From positions 1 through 64,000 of the forward strand of contig CAMDFR010000011.1 in NCBI GenBank assembly GCA_945897725.1: a DNA stretch of 64,000 nt, written 5' to 3'. The stretch is from Chitinophaga pinensis. GTDB lineage: Bacteria > Bacteroidota > Bacteroidia > Chitinophagales > CAMDFR01. The position numbers and the translations under genes are program-made. The notes under the pieces are model-generated. The model was not told where the DNA came from. It did not search any database and saw nothing but the letters and a program-made list of their open reading frames with translations. Within the stretch, counting starts at the first letter, position 1, and each line of letters opens with the position of its first letter. Shown here piece after piece: positions 37,055-45,043 of this stretch.

Positions 37055-37771
37055 CTATTGTAGCACAATACGATAGCTCACGTCTTCTATTTCTTCTGGA
37101 TGTTGAATCAGTTGAATCAATTTTTTTGCTACATCTATTGGTTGATAGAGCACATTTTCATTTTTCATATGCAGGAATTTAGCGACATTACTGAAGTCGT
37201 CGTGATTGGTTTCACGAATGTTTTCCTGCATTTTAGTGTCCACAACACCTGGTGCGATATTATAGACTTTATATCCAGTATTTACTTTTTCTTGCTCCTT
37301 CAAAATTACATTTGAAATCATTTCCAGACCTGCTTTGGAGGCACAATAGGCACCCCAACCATCATAAGGTGTTTTAGAGGCACCTGAACCAATATTAATG
37401 ATGGTTTTATCAATTTCTAAAAGTTTGTACTTTCTCATGAATTTATTGATCAGTACCAATGGAGCTACAAAATTAGTGACCATGGTATTTGCTAAGTTTT
37501 CATCATTCAGGTTTCCGAAATATTTAATCTCACCGAGTGTGCCTGCATTGTTGACTAGGCAAATACTTTCAGCATTCGGCACATTGGGGAAATCGAAATT
37601 GATGATACTTTCTGTATTGGATAAATCTAGATGCTTATGCGAATAATTGGATTCCTCAATGTTTTGATTTCTTGCAAATCCCAGTACATAGTTGTTCTTG
37701 TTTAAAAGTAATTCTTTGGCTAGTGCTTCACCAATCCCTCTGCTGGTGCCCGTAATAAAGTAATAATTCAA
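37055..37771 (-). CDS. Short-chain dehydrogenase/reductase
   Basis: A 238-residue classical SDR. The cofactor loop is ITGTSRGIGEALA, NNAG occurs in CLVNNAGTLG, and the catalytic Ser and YxxxK are in NIGSGASKTPYDGWGAYCASKAGLEM. After it comes VYNIAPGVVDTKMQ, the substrate-binding loop. It resembles the sepiapterin-reductase-like and YueD (benzil reductase) branch of SDRs more than FabG. The substrate is unknown; NADP preference is suggested by the Arg in the glycine loop. It is spaced about 80 bp from genes on either side. Confidence 0.88.
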   Translation of the reverse strand: MNYYFITGTSRGIGEALAKELLLNKNNYVLGFARNQNIEESNYSHKHLDLSNTESIINFDFPNVPNAESICLVNNAGTLGEIKYFGNLNDENLANTMVTNFVAPLVLINKFMRKYKLLEIDKTIINIGSGASKTPYDGWGAYCASKAGLEMISNVILKEQEKVNTGYKVYNIAPGVVDTKMQENIRETNHDDFSNVAKFLHMKNENVLYQPIDVAKKLIQLIQHPEEIEDVSYRIVLQ

Positions 37772-37852
37772 TGTTTAATAGTTTAATTTCTAAATCCCCC
37801 CGATGATGCAATAATACAAAAACGAATTTAATTCTTTGATTGTTGCATTTGT

Positions 37853-38932
37853 TTATAATCTTGTTGTTTTATTTCTTAATAAATGATCTGCAATCGTCAG
37901 CGCAATCATTGCTTCTACAATGGGTACAGCTCTTGGAATAACACAAGGATCGTGTCTACCTTTGACTGCCACCTCCACCTGATTGCCTTTTTTGTCCACA
38001 CTTTGTTGCAGGTGTGCAATGGTAGCCGTGGGTTTGAAAGCCACATTACAATAAAAATCCATGCCATTGCTGATGCCCCCTTGAATGCCCCCTGAATAAT
38101 TGGTAGTCGTCACCACTTTACCATTTTGATTGGTAAAAGTATCATTGTGCTCGCTGCCTTTCATCTTCGTCCCTGCAAAGCCACTTCCATATTCAAAACC
38201 CTTTACAGCATTGATACTGAGCACTGCTTTGCCGATATCAGCATGTAGCTTATCAAAAACAGGTTCGCCCAATCCGGCAGGCATTCCGCTCACAATGCAT
38301 TTGATGATACCACCTAGAGAATCGCCTTCTTTTTTGGCCTTTTCTATCGATTTAATCATCGCATCACTCACTGTCTTGTCTGGACAACGAACCAAACTTT
38401 TTTCTGTGTCGGCAAGATTTAATAATGAATATTCAGTGCTGCATTTAATTTTACCAATCTCCGAAACATAAGCTGTGACATTGATGTGGTAATGCTTTAA
38501 CAATAATTTTGCAATGGCTCCTGCCACTACTCTGGCTGCCGTTTCTCTGGCACTGGAGCGACCACCCCCTCTATAATCTCTGATGCCATATTTTGCATCG
38601 AAGGTATAATCGGCATGTGAGGGTCTATAAATTTCTTTGATCTGCTCGTAATCACTGCTCTTCGCATCTTCATTGGGAATCAATATAGCGATGGGAGCGC
38701 CTGTGCTTTTTTGTTCAAACACGCCTGAAATGATACGAAATTGTTCATTCTCTTTTCTACTGGTCGTGATGCTAGATTGCCCTGGTTTCCTTCTGTCTAG
38801 CTCCTGTTGTAGGAAGGCAAGATCGATGTGCAAGCCAGCGGGACAGCCATCTAACACTACGCCTATGGCTTCTCCATGAGATTCACCAAATGTAGTGATG
38901 CGAAATATTTCTCCTATACTATTACCAGCCAT
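37853..38932 (-). CDS. aroC: Chorismate synthase
   Basis: A 359-residue FMN-dependent lyase that converts EPSP to chorismate, the last shared step of aromatic amino-acid synthesis. The family signatures are all visible: [60 protein letters not shown] and the C-terminal [18 protein letters not shown]. The length is normal. It stands away from the aroF-type gene at 20 kb, and no other shikimate genes are next to it. Confidence 0.97.
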   Translation of the reverse strand: MAGNSIGEIFRITTFGESHGEAIGVVLDGCPAGLHIDLAFLQQELDRRKPGQSSITTSRKENEQFRIISGVFEQKSTGAPIAILIPNEDAKSSDYEQIKEIYRPSHADYTFDAKYGIRDYRGGGRSSARETAARVVAGAIAKLLLKHYHINVTAYVSEIGKIKCSTEYSLLNLADTEKSLVRCPDKTVSDAMIKSIEKAKKEGDSLGGIIKCIVSGMPAGLGEPVFDKLHADIGKAVLSINAVKGFEYGSGFAGTKMKGSEHNDTFTNQNGKVVTTTNYSGGIQGGISNGMDFYCNVAFKPTATIAHLQQSVDKKGNQVEVAVKGRHDPCVIPRAVPIVEAMIALTIADHLLRNKTTRL

Positions 38933-39125
38933 GATGGTGCGAAGTTAACAAGTATCTGTAAAATGAACGAATTAATGAATGCTAAATTATGCCTGCATCT
39001 ATATAATCGTTCAAGATGAAGTGTTTACAAAGCTTGTCTTTAACCTTGTCCTTTGTCTTTCTACTAAATCCATGTACTTTTGACATCGATATTCATTTAT
39101 TATTCATCCATTTTAATCCCAGTCT

Positions 39126-40358
39126 TTGCGCACATTATTTAGCAATATCAAAGAATTGAAGCAAGTATATGATAGCACACCTTCTCTAAGAAGAGGAGCT
39201 GAAATGGCTGTGATACCTAGCATTCAGGAGGCTTATTTACTTATAGAGAATGATATAATTATCGAGTATGGCTCTATGGACCATTGTCCAAAGCATGTAG
39301 ATAAAGTGATAGATGCCACAGGTAAGTACATTTTCCCCACCTGGTGCGATTCGCATACCCATATTGTGTTTGCGGCCAGTAGAGAGGAGGAATTTATCAT
39401 GAAGATAGAAGGCAAAACTTATGAGGACATTGCTGCCAAAGGTGGAGGGATTTTGAACTCTGCAAAAAAAATGCAAAGTATTGTTGAAGATGACTTGTAT
39501 AGCTCTACGGCAAATCGTTTGCAGCAATTGATACAATTAGGAACTGGTGCGATTGAAATAAAAAGTGGTTATGGTTTGAGTGTAGAGAGTGAACTCAAAA
39601 TGTTGCGTGTGATACAGCGATTGAAACAAGCTTTCAATATTCCGATTAAGGCTACATTCCTTGGGGCGCATGCTTTTCCTAGCGAGTATAAAAGCAATCA
39701 TGAAGGCTATATCAATTTGATTATTGAAGAGATGTTGCCTGCCATTGCCAAAGAAAATTTAGCAGATTATATAGATGCTTTTTGTGAAACAGGATTTTTT
39801 TCTGCGGAAGAAACGGATCAAATTTTAACTGCTGGTGCTAGATATGGTTTGAAAGCCAAGATACATGCCAATCAACTCAATATATCAGGTGGCGTACAAG
39901 TCGGAGTGAAGCACAACGCCATTTCTGTCGATCATCTGGAAGCAGTGGACGAGGCGGTGATGCAATGTTTGAGCGATTCTACCACTATTGCTACCCTCTT
40001 GCCTTCTTGTTCCTTTTTCTTAGGCATTCCCTTTGCGCCAGCGCGCGACATGATTAATAATAATATTGCTATTTCGTTGGCCAGCGATTATAATCCCGGG
40101 AGCACGCCGAGTGGCAATATTCCTTTCCTTTTTTCATTGGCATGCATCAAGATGAAATTGAAGCCCAATGAGGTTTTGAATGCCTTGACCATCAATGCGG
40201 CTTATGCCATGGAAGTGCAAGATTTGGTGGGAACCATCACAGTTGGCAAGAAGGCTAATTTTATTTTGACGAAAGCCATGCCTAGCTTCGATTATATGCC
40301 TTATTCGTTCGGCGAAAACTGTATCGAAAGTGTCTATATCAATGGCGAATTAGTGTAA
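39126..40358 (+). CDS. hutI: Imidazolonepropionase
   Basis: A 410-residue zinc amidohydrolase of histidine degradation, opening the ring of imidazolone propionate to N-formimino-glutamate. Visible features are the DSHTHIVFA metal site, GGGILNSAKKM, GTGAIEIKSGYGLS, ATFLGAHAFP, IHANQLN, SVDHLEAV and SDYNPGSTPSGN. The start is TTG at 39126: it gives the family N-terminus MRTLFSNIKEL, whereas the first ATG would cut 26 residues. No hutH, hutU or hutG is nearby. It is monocistronic and is followed by the repeat nest at 40359-41216. Confidence 0.93.
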   Translation: MRTLFSNIKELKQVYDSTPSLRRGAEMAVIPSIQEAYLLIENDIIIEYGSMDHCPKHVDKVIDATGKYIFPTWCDSHTHIVFAASREEEFIMKIEGKTYEDIAAKGGGILNSAKKMQSIVEDDLYSSTANRLQQLIQLGTGAIEIKSGYGLSVESELKMLRVIQRLKQAFNIPIKATFLGAHAFPSEYKSNHEGYINLIIEEMLPAIAKENLADYIDAFCETGFFSAEETDQILTAGARYGLKAKIHANQLNISGGVQVGVKHNAISVDHLEAVDEAVMQCLSDSTTIATLLPSCSFFLGIPFAPARDMINNNIAISLASDYNPGSTPSGNIPFLFSLACIKMKLKPNEVLNALTINAAYAMEVQDLVGTITVGKKANFILTKAMPSFDYMPYSFGENCIESVYINGELV

Positions 40359-40378
40359 CAGCATTTTCTTTTTATTTG

Positions 40379-40511
40379 TTTGGAGCTATTTCCTGCTCTA
40401 CGTTTCTAGCTTTTTTCTTATCGTTTAAAGGGTTGATATTTTTACTTTTTAAATTCTTCTTTTATAGCAACAAATAAGAAAAAAGGCTAGCACTGCGATC
40501 AGGGCTAGGGA
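40379..40511 (+). repeat. Degenerate palindromic intergenic element, copy D
   Basis: It starts TTTGGAGCTATTTCCTGC without a clear hairpin 1. The central inverted repeat pairs CTAGC-TTTTTTCTTAT (40406-40421) with ATAAGAAAAAAGGCTAG (40474-40490), one base bulged. It ends GCACTGCGATCAGGGCTAGG, in line with the closing box of copy A (GTCGCTTCAATCAG). Confidence 0.5.
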
Positions 40512-40535
40512 TTTCGGTAGGTGTAGAAATGCTGC

Positions 40536-40567
40536 TATCGCAAGTTTAGCGAAGCGTAACATGTGAG
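40536..40567 (-). repeat. Inverted partial copy of the 80-bp repeat unit
   Basis: On the minus strand this matches the CTCACAAGTTACACTGCGTT...CGAGA half of the 80-bp unit at 27 of 32 positions. It lies about 165 bp before the tandem array, in the opposite direction. Confidence 0.65.
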
Positions 40568-40673
40568 TGAAAATATGAGAAGTTTTTAACTATAGTTGGA
40601 CATGTAGAACATAGGTATTGTTTGTTTTTTTATAAAGTTTTATGAGGATATAAGCTTGGGAAATTTTTTAGCA

Positions 40674-40702
40674 CGAGCTAGAAGCTCGCGCTAGCAATTT
40701 GT
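40674..40702 (+). repeat. 29-bp direct repeat, left copy
   Basis: An exact 29-bp sequence beginning CGAGCTAGAAGCTCGCGC, repeated at 40980-41008. It contains its own hairpin CGAGCT-AGA-AGCTCG. The two copies bracket the 80-bp array. Confidence 0.8.
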
Positions 40703-40707
40703 AGTAT

Positions 40708-40726
40708 ACAAAGTTTTAAACTTTGT
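40708..40726. repeat. Short palindrome between the direct repeat and the array
   Basis: ACAAAGTTT T AAACTTTGT is a perfect 9-bp inverted repeat with a single central base, better read as a double-stranded site or cruciform than as an RNA hairpin. Confidence 0.6.
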
Positions 40727-40731
40727 TTATA

Positions 40732-40970
40732 AATTCTCACAAGTTACACTGCGTTAAACTTGCGAGATCCAATATGGGTATTGGTTTGTGAGGACACAAA
40801 CCAAGGGAGGGAATACTTACAAGTTACACTGCGTTAAACTTGCGAGAGCCAATATGGGTATTGGTTTGTGAGGACACAAAACAAGGGAGGGAATTCTCAC
40901 AATTTACACTGCGTTAAACTTGCGAGAGCCAATATGGGTATTGGTTTGTGAAGACACAAACCAAGGGAGG
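40732..40970 (+). repeat. Three tandem 80-bp units with alternative hairpins
   Basis: Units at 40732-40811, 40812-40891 and 40892-40970, exact 80-bp period, differing at only a few positions. Each has hairpin 1 CTCACAAGTT/AACTTGCGAG, then CCAATA/TATTGG around TGGG, then TTGGTTTGTG/CACAAACCAA around AGGA. The last two share the TTGG and cannot form together. No reading frame of useful length crosses the units. Confidence 0.85.
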
Positions 40971-40979
40971 TGGTAACAC

Positions 40980-41008
40980 CGAGCTAGAAGCTCGCGCTAG
41001 CAATTTGT
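40980..41008 (+). repeat. 29-bp direct repeat, right copy
   Basis: Identical to 40674-40702; starts CGAGCTAGAAGCTCGCGC and ends CAATTTGT, immediately after the tandem array. Confidence 0.8.
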
Positions 41009-41041
41009 CTAGAATTAAAAGTTAGAAAGTGGAACGAAACG

Positions 41042-41126
41042 CCCGCAGCAAGGGCTGGCAGCAGTACCATGTACTGCCGAAGACCCGATGCCATTACGGC
41101 TGTTTGGGCAATGGCAGCTGCCCAAA
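41042..41126 (-). repeat. Degenerate two-hairpin palindromic intergenic element, copy E
   Basis: On the minus strand: TTTGGGCAGCTGCC opening, hairpin 1 GCCATT/AATGGC (plus 41090-41095 and 41110-41115), ATCGGGTCTTCGGC box, hairpin 2 GCAGTAC-ATG-GTACTGC (41061-41077), closing TGCCAGCCCTTGC. It lies just upstream of pbpC and shares GGCAGCAGTACC with copy C. Confidence 0.65.
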
Positions 41127-41216
41127 TAATGAAGATCATGTGAAGTTTAATATTGCTTTTTTATACAAGAAAGCTATCTATTTACGTTATTTGCGTCATG
41201 TTTCAAAACCTCAGAA

Positions 41217-43562
41217 TTGCAAGCTAAAAATCTATTCAATCGAATTTATCTCTATTTTAAAACTTCGCGCAAAGCGAGGTGGACGACCTATTTGTTGCTC
41301 TTTCCATGCCTTGTTTTTTTCTTGCTCAATCTGATTTTTCCGTTAGATGCTAAATTGGAATATAGTCAAACAGTGCTTGATAAAAACGACCAAGTGCTAC
41401 AATCTTTTTTGACCTATGACGATAAATGGCGCTTGTATACGGAGTTGAATGAAATTTCACCCAACCTAAAAAAGGCGATCATCAATAAGGAAGATAAATA
41501 TTTTTATTATCATCCAGGCATCAATGTTTTTGCGGTGTTTCGCTCTTTGGTGAATAATATTTTTTATCATAAACGAACTTCTGGTGCTTCTACCATCACC
41601 ATGCAAGTGGCAAGAATGTTGGCGCCCAAAAAACGAAATTATTGGTCGAAATTAATTGAGATGTTTCGTGCTTTGCAATTGGAATGGACCTTTAGCAAAG
41701 ATGAAATATTGCAACTCTACCTAAACAAAGTGCCTTATGGCGGTAATATAGAAGGAGTGAAGTCTGCATCCTTATTTTATTTTCAAAAAAATCCTGATTT
41801 TTTAAGCATTGCAGAGATTACAACCCTAGCCATAATCCCCAATAGACCTAATTCTCTGAAGATTGGTAAGGATAATATTTATTTGGTAGAAGCTAGAAAT
41901 AAATGGCTTAAAAGATTTGAAAAAGAAAAAGTATTTACACATGCGGAAGTCAGTGACGCCCTCTCAGAACCATTGACAGCCAAGCGAAATAAGTCGCCAA
42001 GATATGCACCGCACTTCTGTCGTAGAATGATTAAGATGTTTCCAAAAATGCCTTTGATTAAGACAAATCTGGATATCAAGATACAAAGTGAGGTGGAAGA
42101 AATTACCATGAATTATATGCGTCGTATGCAACAGAGAAGTATCAGAAATGCCTCTGTTTTTATTATTGACAATAAAACAGGCAATGTGATTTGTTATCTG
42201 GGTTCTGCCGATTTTAATAATAGTATTGATGGTGGACAAGTAGATGGGGTGAAGGCGATTCGTCAACCTGGTAGTACCTTGAAACCATTGATATATGGAC
42301 TTGCTATCGATAAAGGATGGATTACCCCCAAAACGGTAATGACTGACGTTTCTGTGAATTTCGAGGGCTATAGACCTGAAAATTTTGATAGAAAATTTAA
42401 TGGTTATGTTACGGCGGAACAAGCATTGAGTAATTCGCTCAACATTCCAGCGGTGAAATTATTGGCTCGATTAACACCAGATACCCTTACCAAACACTTG
42501 ATAGAAATGGATTTCAAACAAGTAAAAAAGGATGAAAAGCAGTTGGGTTTGTCTATGGCATTGGGTGGCTGTGGTGTTCGCTTAGAAGAACTCACGAATA
42601 TGTATGCAGCCTTTGCAAGAGAAGGAAGATGGCAAGCCATCCGATGGTTAAGAAGCAAGGAACCAGTTCATCAATCTCCTATACTGTCTAGCGCTGCAGC
42701 CTTTATCATTACAGATATTTTGGTGCAGAAGGAGCGACCAGATATGCCAAGTGCTTACGAAAATACTTATCATTTGCCTAAAATAGCATGGAAGACAGGC
42801 ACCAGTTATGGTAGAAGAGATGCTTGGAGCATTGGTTATAATATGCGTTATACCGTGGGCGTTTGGTGTGGTAATTTTGATGGAGAAGGCGTTCCAGAAT
42901 TAAGTGGTGCCGAGATCGCTACCCCTTTATTGTTCGACATTTTTAATACCATTGATTATAATTCTGATAATGCTTGGTATGCGGCACCAAAGGAAGTTGA
43001 CTTTAGATATGTCTGTAATGAGACAGGTAAGAGACCAAATGCCTATTGTGCGAATCAGGTGATTGATTATTATATACCAATGCTTTCAGATAATTCGGTC
43101 TGTAATCACTTGAAAGAAGTATATGTATCTGGGAATGACTCCTTCTCTTATTGCAATGCTTGTCTGCCAACTTATGGCTATAAAAAAATAAGTGTCAAAA
43201 ATAATCCTCCAGAGATGATTGATTATTTTGAGCAACATCATATCAACTATGAGCGCATACCACCCCATTATCCGGGATGCGAAAAGCTTTTTGTCTATGG
43301 GGCACCTGAGATAGTCTCGCCATCCAACAATATGAGTTATTTGCTCGATAAGAAGGAGACCAATCAATTGATGTTGGCCTGCAATGCTTCCAATGATGTG
43401 AAGAAAGTTTTTTGGTATATCAATAATCAATTTTACAAAGCAGCAGATAGAAATGAAAAACTATTTATACAACCAGAAGAAGGTAAAATAAAAATCTCTT
43501 GTAGTGATGATAAGGGCAGAAATTCTGATGTATGGGTAACGATAAAATATATCGACATGTGA
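41217..43562 (+). CDS. pbpC: Penicillin-binding protein 1C
   Basis: A 781-residue bifunctional murein synthase anchored by an N-terminal membrane helix (about 23-42). The glycosyltransferase (GT51) region has NKEDKYFYYHPGINV, GASTITMQVARML and LQLYLNKVPYGGNIEGV. The transpeptidase has the SxxK in RQPGSTLKPLIYG, SxN in SNSLNIP and KTG in AWKTGTSYGRRDAW. A C-terminal BiPBP_C-type domain (from about 690) completes the PBP1C form. The start is TTG at 41217, the most upstream possible codon in this frame; no ATG lies before the membrane helix. It is isolated, following the repeat nest. Confidence 0.92.
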   Translation: MQAKNLFNRIYLYFKTSRKARWTTYLLLFPCLVFFLLNLIFPLDAKLEYSQTVLDKNDQVLQSFLTYDDKWRLYTELNEISPNLKKAIINKEDKYFYYHPGINVFAVFRSLVNNIFYHKRTSGASTITMQVARMLAPKKRNYWSKLIEMFRALQLEWTFSKDEILQLYLNKVPYGGNIEGVKSASLFYFQKNPDFLSIAEITTLAIIPNRPNSLKIGKDNIYLVEARNKWLKRFEKEKVFTHAEVSDALSEPLTAKRNKSPRYAPHFCRRMIKMFPKMPLIKTNLDIKIQSEVEEITMNYMRRMQQRSIRNASVFIIDNKTGNVICYLGSADFNNSIDGGQVDGVKAIRQPGSTLKPLIYGLAIDKGWITPKTVMTDVSVNFEGYRPENFDRKFNGYVTAEQALSNSLNIPAVKLLARLTPDTLTKHLIEMDFKQVKKDEKQLGLSMALGGCGVRLEELTNMYAAFAREGRWQAIRWLRSKEPVHQSPILSSAAAFIITDILVQKERPDMPSAYENTYHLPKIAWKTGTSYGRRDAWSIGYNMRYTVGVWCGNFDGEGVPELSGAEIATPLLFDIFNTIDYNSDNAWYAAPKEVDFRYVCNETGKRPNAYCANQVIDYYIPMLSDNSVCNHLKEVYVSGNDSFSYCNACLPTYGYKKISVKNNPPEMIDYFEQHHINYERIPPHYPGCEKLFVYGAPEIVSPSNNMSYLLDKKETNQLMLACNASNDVKKVFWYINNQFYKAADRNEKLFIQPEEGKIKISCSDDKGRNSDVWVTIKYIDM

Positions 43563-43566
43563 GTTG

Positions 43567-43574
43567 TATCTTTG
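43567..43574 (+). promoter_or_regulatory. -7 promoter box of the methyltransferase/rhodanese unit
   Basis: TATCTTTG matches TAnnTTTG, 15 bp before the ATG at 43590. No correctly spaced TTG. Confidence 0.45.
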
Positions 43575-43589
43575 TATAAAATCTATGCG

Positions 43590-44204
43590 ATGAACATTAA
43601 AAATACCAAGCCAGATCTTTATTGGAATCAACAATATGAAGCGAATGAGATAGGATGGGACTTAGGGTCAATATCGCCACCGCTTAAAGCCTACATAGAT
43701 CAACTTTCAAATAAAGATTTAAGGATTTTGATTCCAGGAGCGGGGAATAGTCATGAAGCCAAATACTTATTAGAACAAGATTTTAGCAATGTGTCTATCA
43801 TTGATATCTCTTCGGTAGTTACAGATCATTTGAAAGAAAACTTTAGCAAGTATCCCCAACTGCATATTTATACAGGTGATTTCTTTTTACATGAAGGCGT
43901 TTATGATCTCATTTTAGAACAAACTTTTTTCTGCGCCATCAATCCCTCTTTAAGACAAGATTATGTGGCAAAAATGCATGCATTATTAGCAAACAAAGGG
44001 AAGTTGGTAGGTGTTTTGTTTAATAAAATTTTCGAAAAAGAGGGGCCACCTTTCAGCGGTAGCAGAGCGGAATATGAGCCAATGTTTAAAAAATATTTTG
44101 ATCTAAATCATTTTGACCTATGCTATAATTCGGTAAAACCGAGAGCAGATTCAGAATTATTTATTAATTTTACAAAAAAAGAGACCTTATCATTTATTTT
44201 TTAA
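43590..44204 (+). CDS. TPMT-family SAM-dependent methyltransferase
   Basis: A 204-residue thiopurine-methyltransferase-like enzyme. It opens YWNQQYEANEIGWDLGSISPPLKAYI, the family hallmark, followed by ILIPGAGNSHEAKYLL (SAM loop), FSNVSIIDIS, and YDLILEQTFFCAINPSLRQDYV. Members methylate thiols, thiocyanate, selenium or tellurium species; the adjacent rhodanese and the ArsR-linked sulfur genes point to a sulfur or metalloid thiol substrate, which is inference. The ATG at 43590 is chosen over an upstream TTG that lies in the -7 box. The rhodanese gene starts 15 bp after its stop. Confidence 0.88.
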   Translation: MNIKNTKPDLYWNQQYEANEIGWDLGSISPPLKAYIDQLSNKDLRILIPGAGNSHEAKYLLEQDFSNVSIIDISSVVTDHLKENFSKYPQLHIYTGDFFLHEGVYDLILEQTFFCAINPSLRQDYVAKMHALLANKGKLVGVLFNKIFEKEGPPFSGSRAEYEPMFKKYFDLNHFDLCYNSVKPRADSELFINFTKKETLSFIF

Positions 44205-44219
44205 AAGCAATTCCTAACT

Positions 44220-44540
44220 ATGGTACAGTTCCAAAATGTTGATCAAAGAGCCTTTCAGGAGATGTGTTCACAAGAAAATGTAGAAATTCTTGATGTTCGA
44301 ACGCCTTTAGAAATCAGTGAAGGTTTTATCAAAGGCGCCACACATTTTATTGATGTCAATGCTTTTGACTTCACAGATAATCTAGAGCATCTTGACAAGT
44401 CAAAGACTTATTTAGTATATTGTCGTAGTGGTGTTAGAAGTGTGAAAGCATGTATGTTTATGCATGAGGCAGGTTTTCAATCTTTGTATAATTTAGAAGG
44501 TGGCATCACCGGATGGACAGGAGAGAAGTCTTCACAATAA
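44220..44540 (+). CDS. Single-domain rhodanese sulfurtransferase
   Basis: A 106-residue cytosolic rhodanese with the catalytic loop YCRSGVRS (Cys68), the CDC25-like single-domain type. It moves sulfane sulfur as a Cys persulfide. Family features are ILDVRTPLEISEGFIKGATHFIDV near the N-terminus and LEGGITGWTG at the end. Only 15 bp separate it from the TPMT-type methyltransferase, so the two form an operon, which links persulfide transfer to methylation of a thiol product or to its detoxification. Confidence 0.92.
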   Translation: MVQFQNVDQRAFQEMCSQENVEILDVRTPLEISEGFIKGATHFIDVNAFDFTDNLEHLDKSKTYLVYCRSGVRSVKACMFMHEAGFQSLYNLEGGITGWTGEKSSQ

Positions 44541-44598
44541 TTTAAAGTCCTCATATTGAATACAAGCATTCATACTTTATTTATATCCTTCATATTGC

Positions 44599-44612
44599 TA
44601 TATTGCAATATA
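44599..44612. promoter_or_regulatory. Perfect palindromic operator in front of the ArsR gene
   Basis: TATATTGCAATATA is a perfect 14-bp palindrome 10 bp before the ArsR start; a second half-site CATATTGC lies directly upstream (44591-44598). The form fits an ArsR/SmtB dimer site and implies autoregulation. Confidence 0.7.
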
Positions 44613-44622
44613 AATTAAAATT

Positions 44623-44943
44623 ATGGGCGTTACCAAAACGGCAGATTTTTCCACCAAGCAGAATCATATTTCAGACCTGGCAAAGGCGATTTCTCATCCA
44701 GCTAGGGTGGCTATTCTAGACTATTTGTTGAAGGAGAATGGATGTATTTGCAATGATATTGTTGCGGCCTTGCCTTTGTCTCAACCTACCGTTTCTCAAC
44801 ATTTGAAAGCATTAAAAAATGCAGGACTTATTGAAGGTGAGATTGTAGGCAATGCTATTTGTTATTTTGTGAATGAAAAGCCTATCCTTAAGTTAAAAAA
44901 GTATATGGATACACTCTCGCAAAAGTTGGAGCGCAATCTTTGA
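44623..44943 (+). CDS. ArsR/SmtB-family winged-helix repressor
   Basis: A 106-residue regulator. The recognition helix region LSQPTVSQHLKALKNAGLIEGE is typical of the family. Three Cys are present: Cys41 and Cys43 form a CxC (GCICNDIV) at the site used by ArsR-type metalloid sensors, and Cys80 lies in the wing. It binds DNA as a dimer and leaves on metal, metalloid or thiol modification. The neighbours are sulfur genes and no arsenic genes occur nearby, so a persulfide or soft-metal signal is as likely as arsenite. A palindromic operator precedes the gene and a short terminator-like hairpin follows. Confidence 0.92.
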   Translation: MGVTKTADFSTKQNHISDLAKAISHPARVAILDYLLKENGCICNDIVAALPLSQPTVSQHLKALKNAGLIEGEIVGNAICYFVNEKPILKLKKYMDTLSQKLERNL

Positions 44944-45003
44944 GAAGAATAGTTGATAGCGCGCCTTTCTAAAAGTTAAAAGTGCTTAAGAGCAAAACTT
45001 TAA

Positions 45004-45027
45004 TAGCCTATCAGGCGTTTTTTATTA
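45004..45027 (+). terminator. Short terminator-like hairpin after the ArsR gene
   Basis: GCCT-ATC-AGGC followed by GTTTTTTATT. The stem is only 4 bp, but the T-run is good and it lies between the ArsR stop and the msrB start. Confidence 0.5.
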
Positions 45028-45043
45028 AGTTATTTTCATTACC

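Noticed and set aside
39126-40358. A complete histidine-degradation (hut) operon
   Set aside because: Only hutI is present; no histidase, urocanase or formimidoylglutamase is in the window.
40732-40970. Possible integron attC sites, because GTTAAAC (GTTRRRY) occurs in each 80-bp unit
   Set aside because: No matching RYYYAAC partner box was found at attC spacing, and no integron integrase is present.
40732-40970. CRISPR array
   Set aside because: The units are contiguous 80-bp copies with no unique spacers, and there are no cas genes.
44623-44943. Arsenic resistance operon around the ArsR gene
   Set aside because: No arsenite transporter, arsenate reductase or DUF6428 gene lies near; all neighbours belong to sulfur and redox functions.
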